Source of the DNA: Roseomonas sp. AR75
Lineage (GTDB): Bacteria; Pseudomonadota; Alphaproteobacteria; Acetobacterales; Acetobacteraceae
Length of the DNA: 64,000 bases
Assembly (NCBI RefSeq): GCF_005222815.1
Contig: NZ_STGB01000005.1
Coordinates: forward strand, 620,001-684,000
Direction of reading: 5' to 3'
Positions 63,923 to 64,000 of this stretch are shown piece after piece. A program made the position numbers and the translations under genes. Each line of letters begins with the position of its first letter. Position 1 is the stretch's first letter. A model generated the notes under the pieces. That model saw only the letters and a program-made list of their open reading frames with translations. It was not told the origin of the DNA and did no database searches.

Positions 63923-64000
63923 GCGGGGAACACGCGCACATCCTGCGCGGCGAAGCCGAGGCGGAGCCGGCTGCCGACCGCGGCGGAGGCGCCTCGCGTG
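63919..64000 (-). CDS. ABC transporter ATPase, C-terminal TOBE fragment (runs off window)
   Basis: Only the last 26 residues are visible: ASAAVGSRLRLGFAAQDVRV, then FPA. This is the TOBE-domain end of PotA/UgpC-type ATPases. The TGA overlaps the PotB-like start. The Walker motifs lie beyond position 64000. Confidence 0.7.
   Translation of the reverse strand, partial: TRGASAAVGSRLRLGFAAQDVRVFPA

Overview
The window is very GC-rich DNA with dense, tightly overlapping operons. It carries a complete pqqABCDE set, SoxXYZA with a flavocytochrome c pair, MlaA/MlaC, a PbpC/alpha-2-macroglobulin pair, DUF1127, RTX exoproteins and a PEP-CTERM protein. This suits an alphaproteobacterium, most likely Acetobacteraceae close to Roseomonas. 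That placement is inferred from gene content and style; no rRNA or phylogenetic marker was tested.

Layout. 1-4.1 kb: end of a nitronate monooxygenase-like gene, a Gly/Tyr-rich secreted protein, and an overlapping response regulator/hybrid histidine kinase pair. 4.4-14 kb: two large predicted type I-secreted RTX proteins flanking a PfkB-type kinase and an RluA-type pseudouridine synthase that share a divergent CATG start. 14.1-24.5 kb (minus): pbpC, alpha-2-macroglobulin, an MFS exporter and an acyl-CoA ligase. 24.5-28.2 kb: hydantoinase/oxoprolinase subunits hyuB-hyuA. 28.2-32.7 kb is the accessory zone: a low-GC orphan gene with a nuclease-like N-terminus, a gene remnant, a PemK-like toxin/Phd-like antitoxin module with a striking operator array, a PEP-CTERM protein and a transposase-derived gene. 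32.8-37.8 kb: a MetE-like gene, the PQQ operon and a host-attachment-family protein. 37.9-45.6 kb: ettA, a GNAT, mlaC-mlaA, metF, a Uma2 protein, a tail-anchored unknown, a symporter and a pentapeptide protein. 45.6-52.3 kb: an intein-split UvrD helicase, prmA, a DUF1127 protein and an M24 aminopeptidase. 52.4-58.8 kb: a two-subunit molybdenum hydroxylase, soxXYZA and fccAB. 59.1-64 kb: an ATP-grasp protein, a 235-bp higher-order repeat array ending at tRNA-Ile(CAU), an HXXEE membrane protein, an RraA-like protein and a polyamine/spermidine-type ABC importer running off the edge.

The most unusual signal is a dispersed family of GC-rich palindromic elements (at least seven copies). Three copies are read in frame inside protein-coding genes: the acyl-CoA ligase, the N-terminus of PbpC and the N-terminus of SoxX. 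This resembles the protein-inserted palindromic elements of Rickettsia. Other points to follow up are the helicase intein with a possible divergent GIY-YIG-like core, the low-GC orphan gene, the toxin-antitoxin module whose toxin may start at CTG, the alternating 118/117-bp array beside the tRNA, two well-formed promoters that predict leaderless mRNAs, and a degraded metE-like fragment 25 kb from its intact relative.

The genes suggest an aerobic heterotroph that oxidises alcohols or aldehydes (PQQ, molybdenum hydroxylase) and reduced sulfur (Sox, Fcc). SoxB and SoxCD are not in this window.
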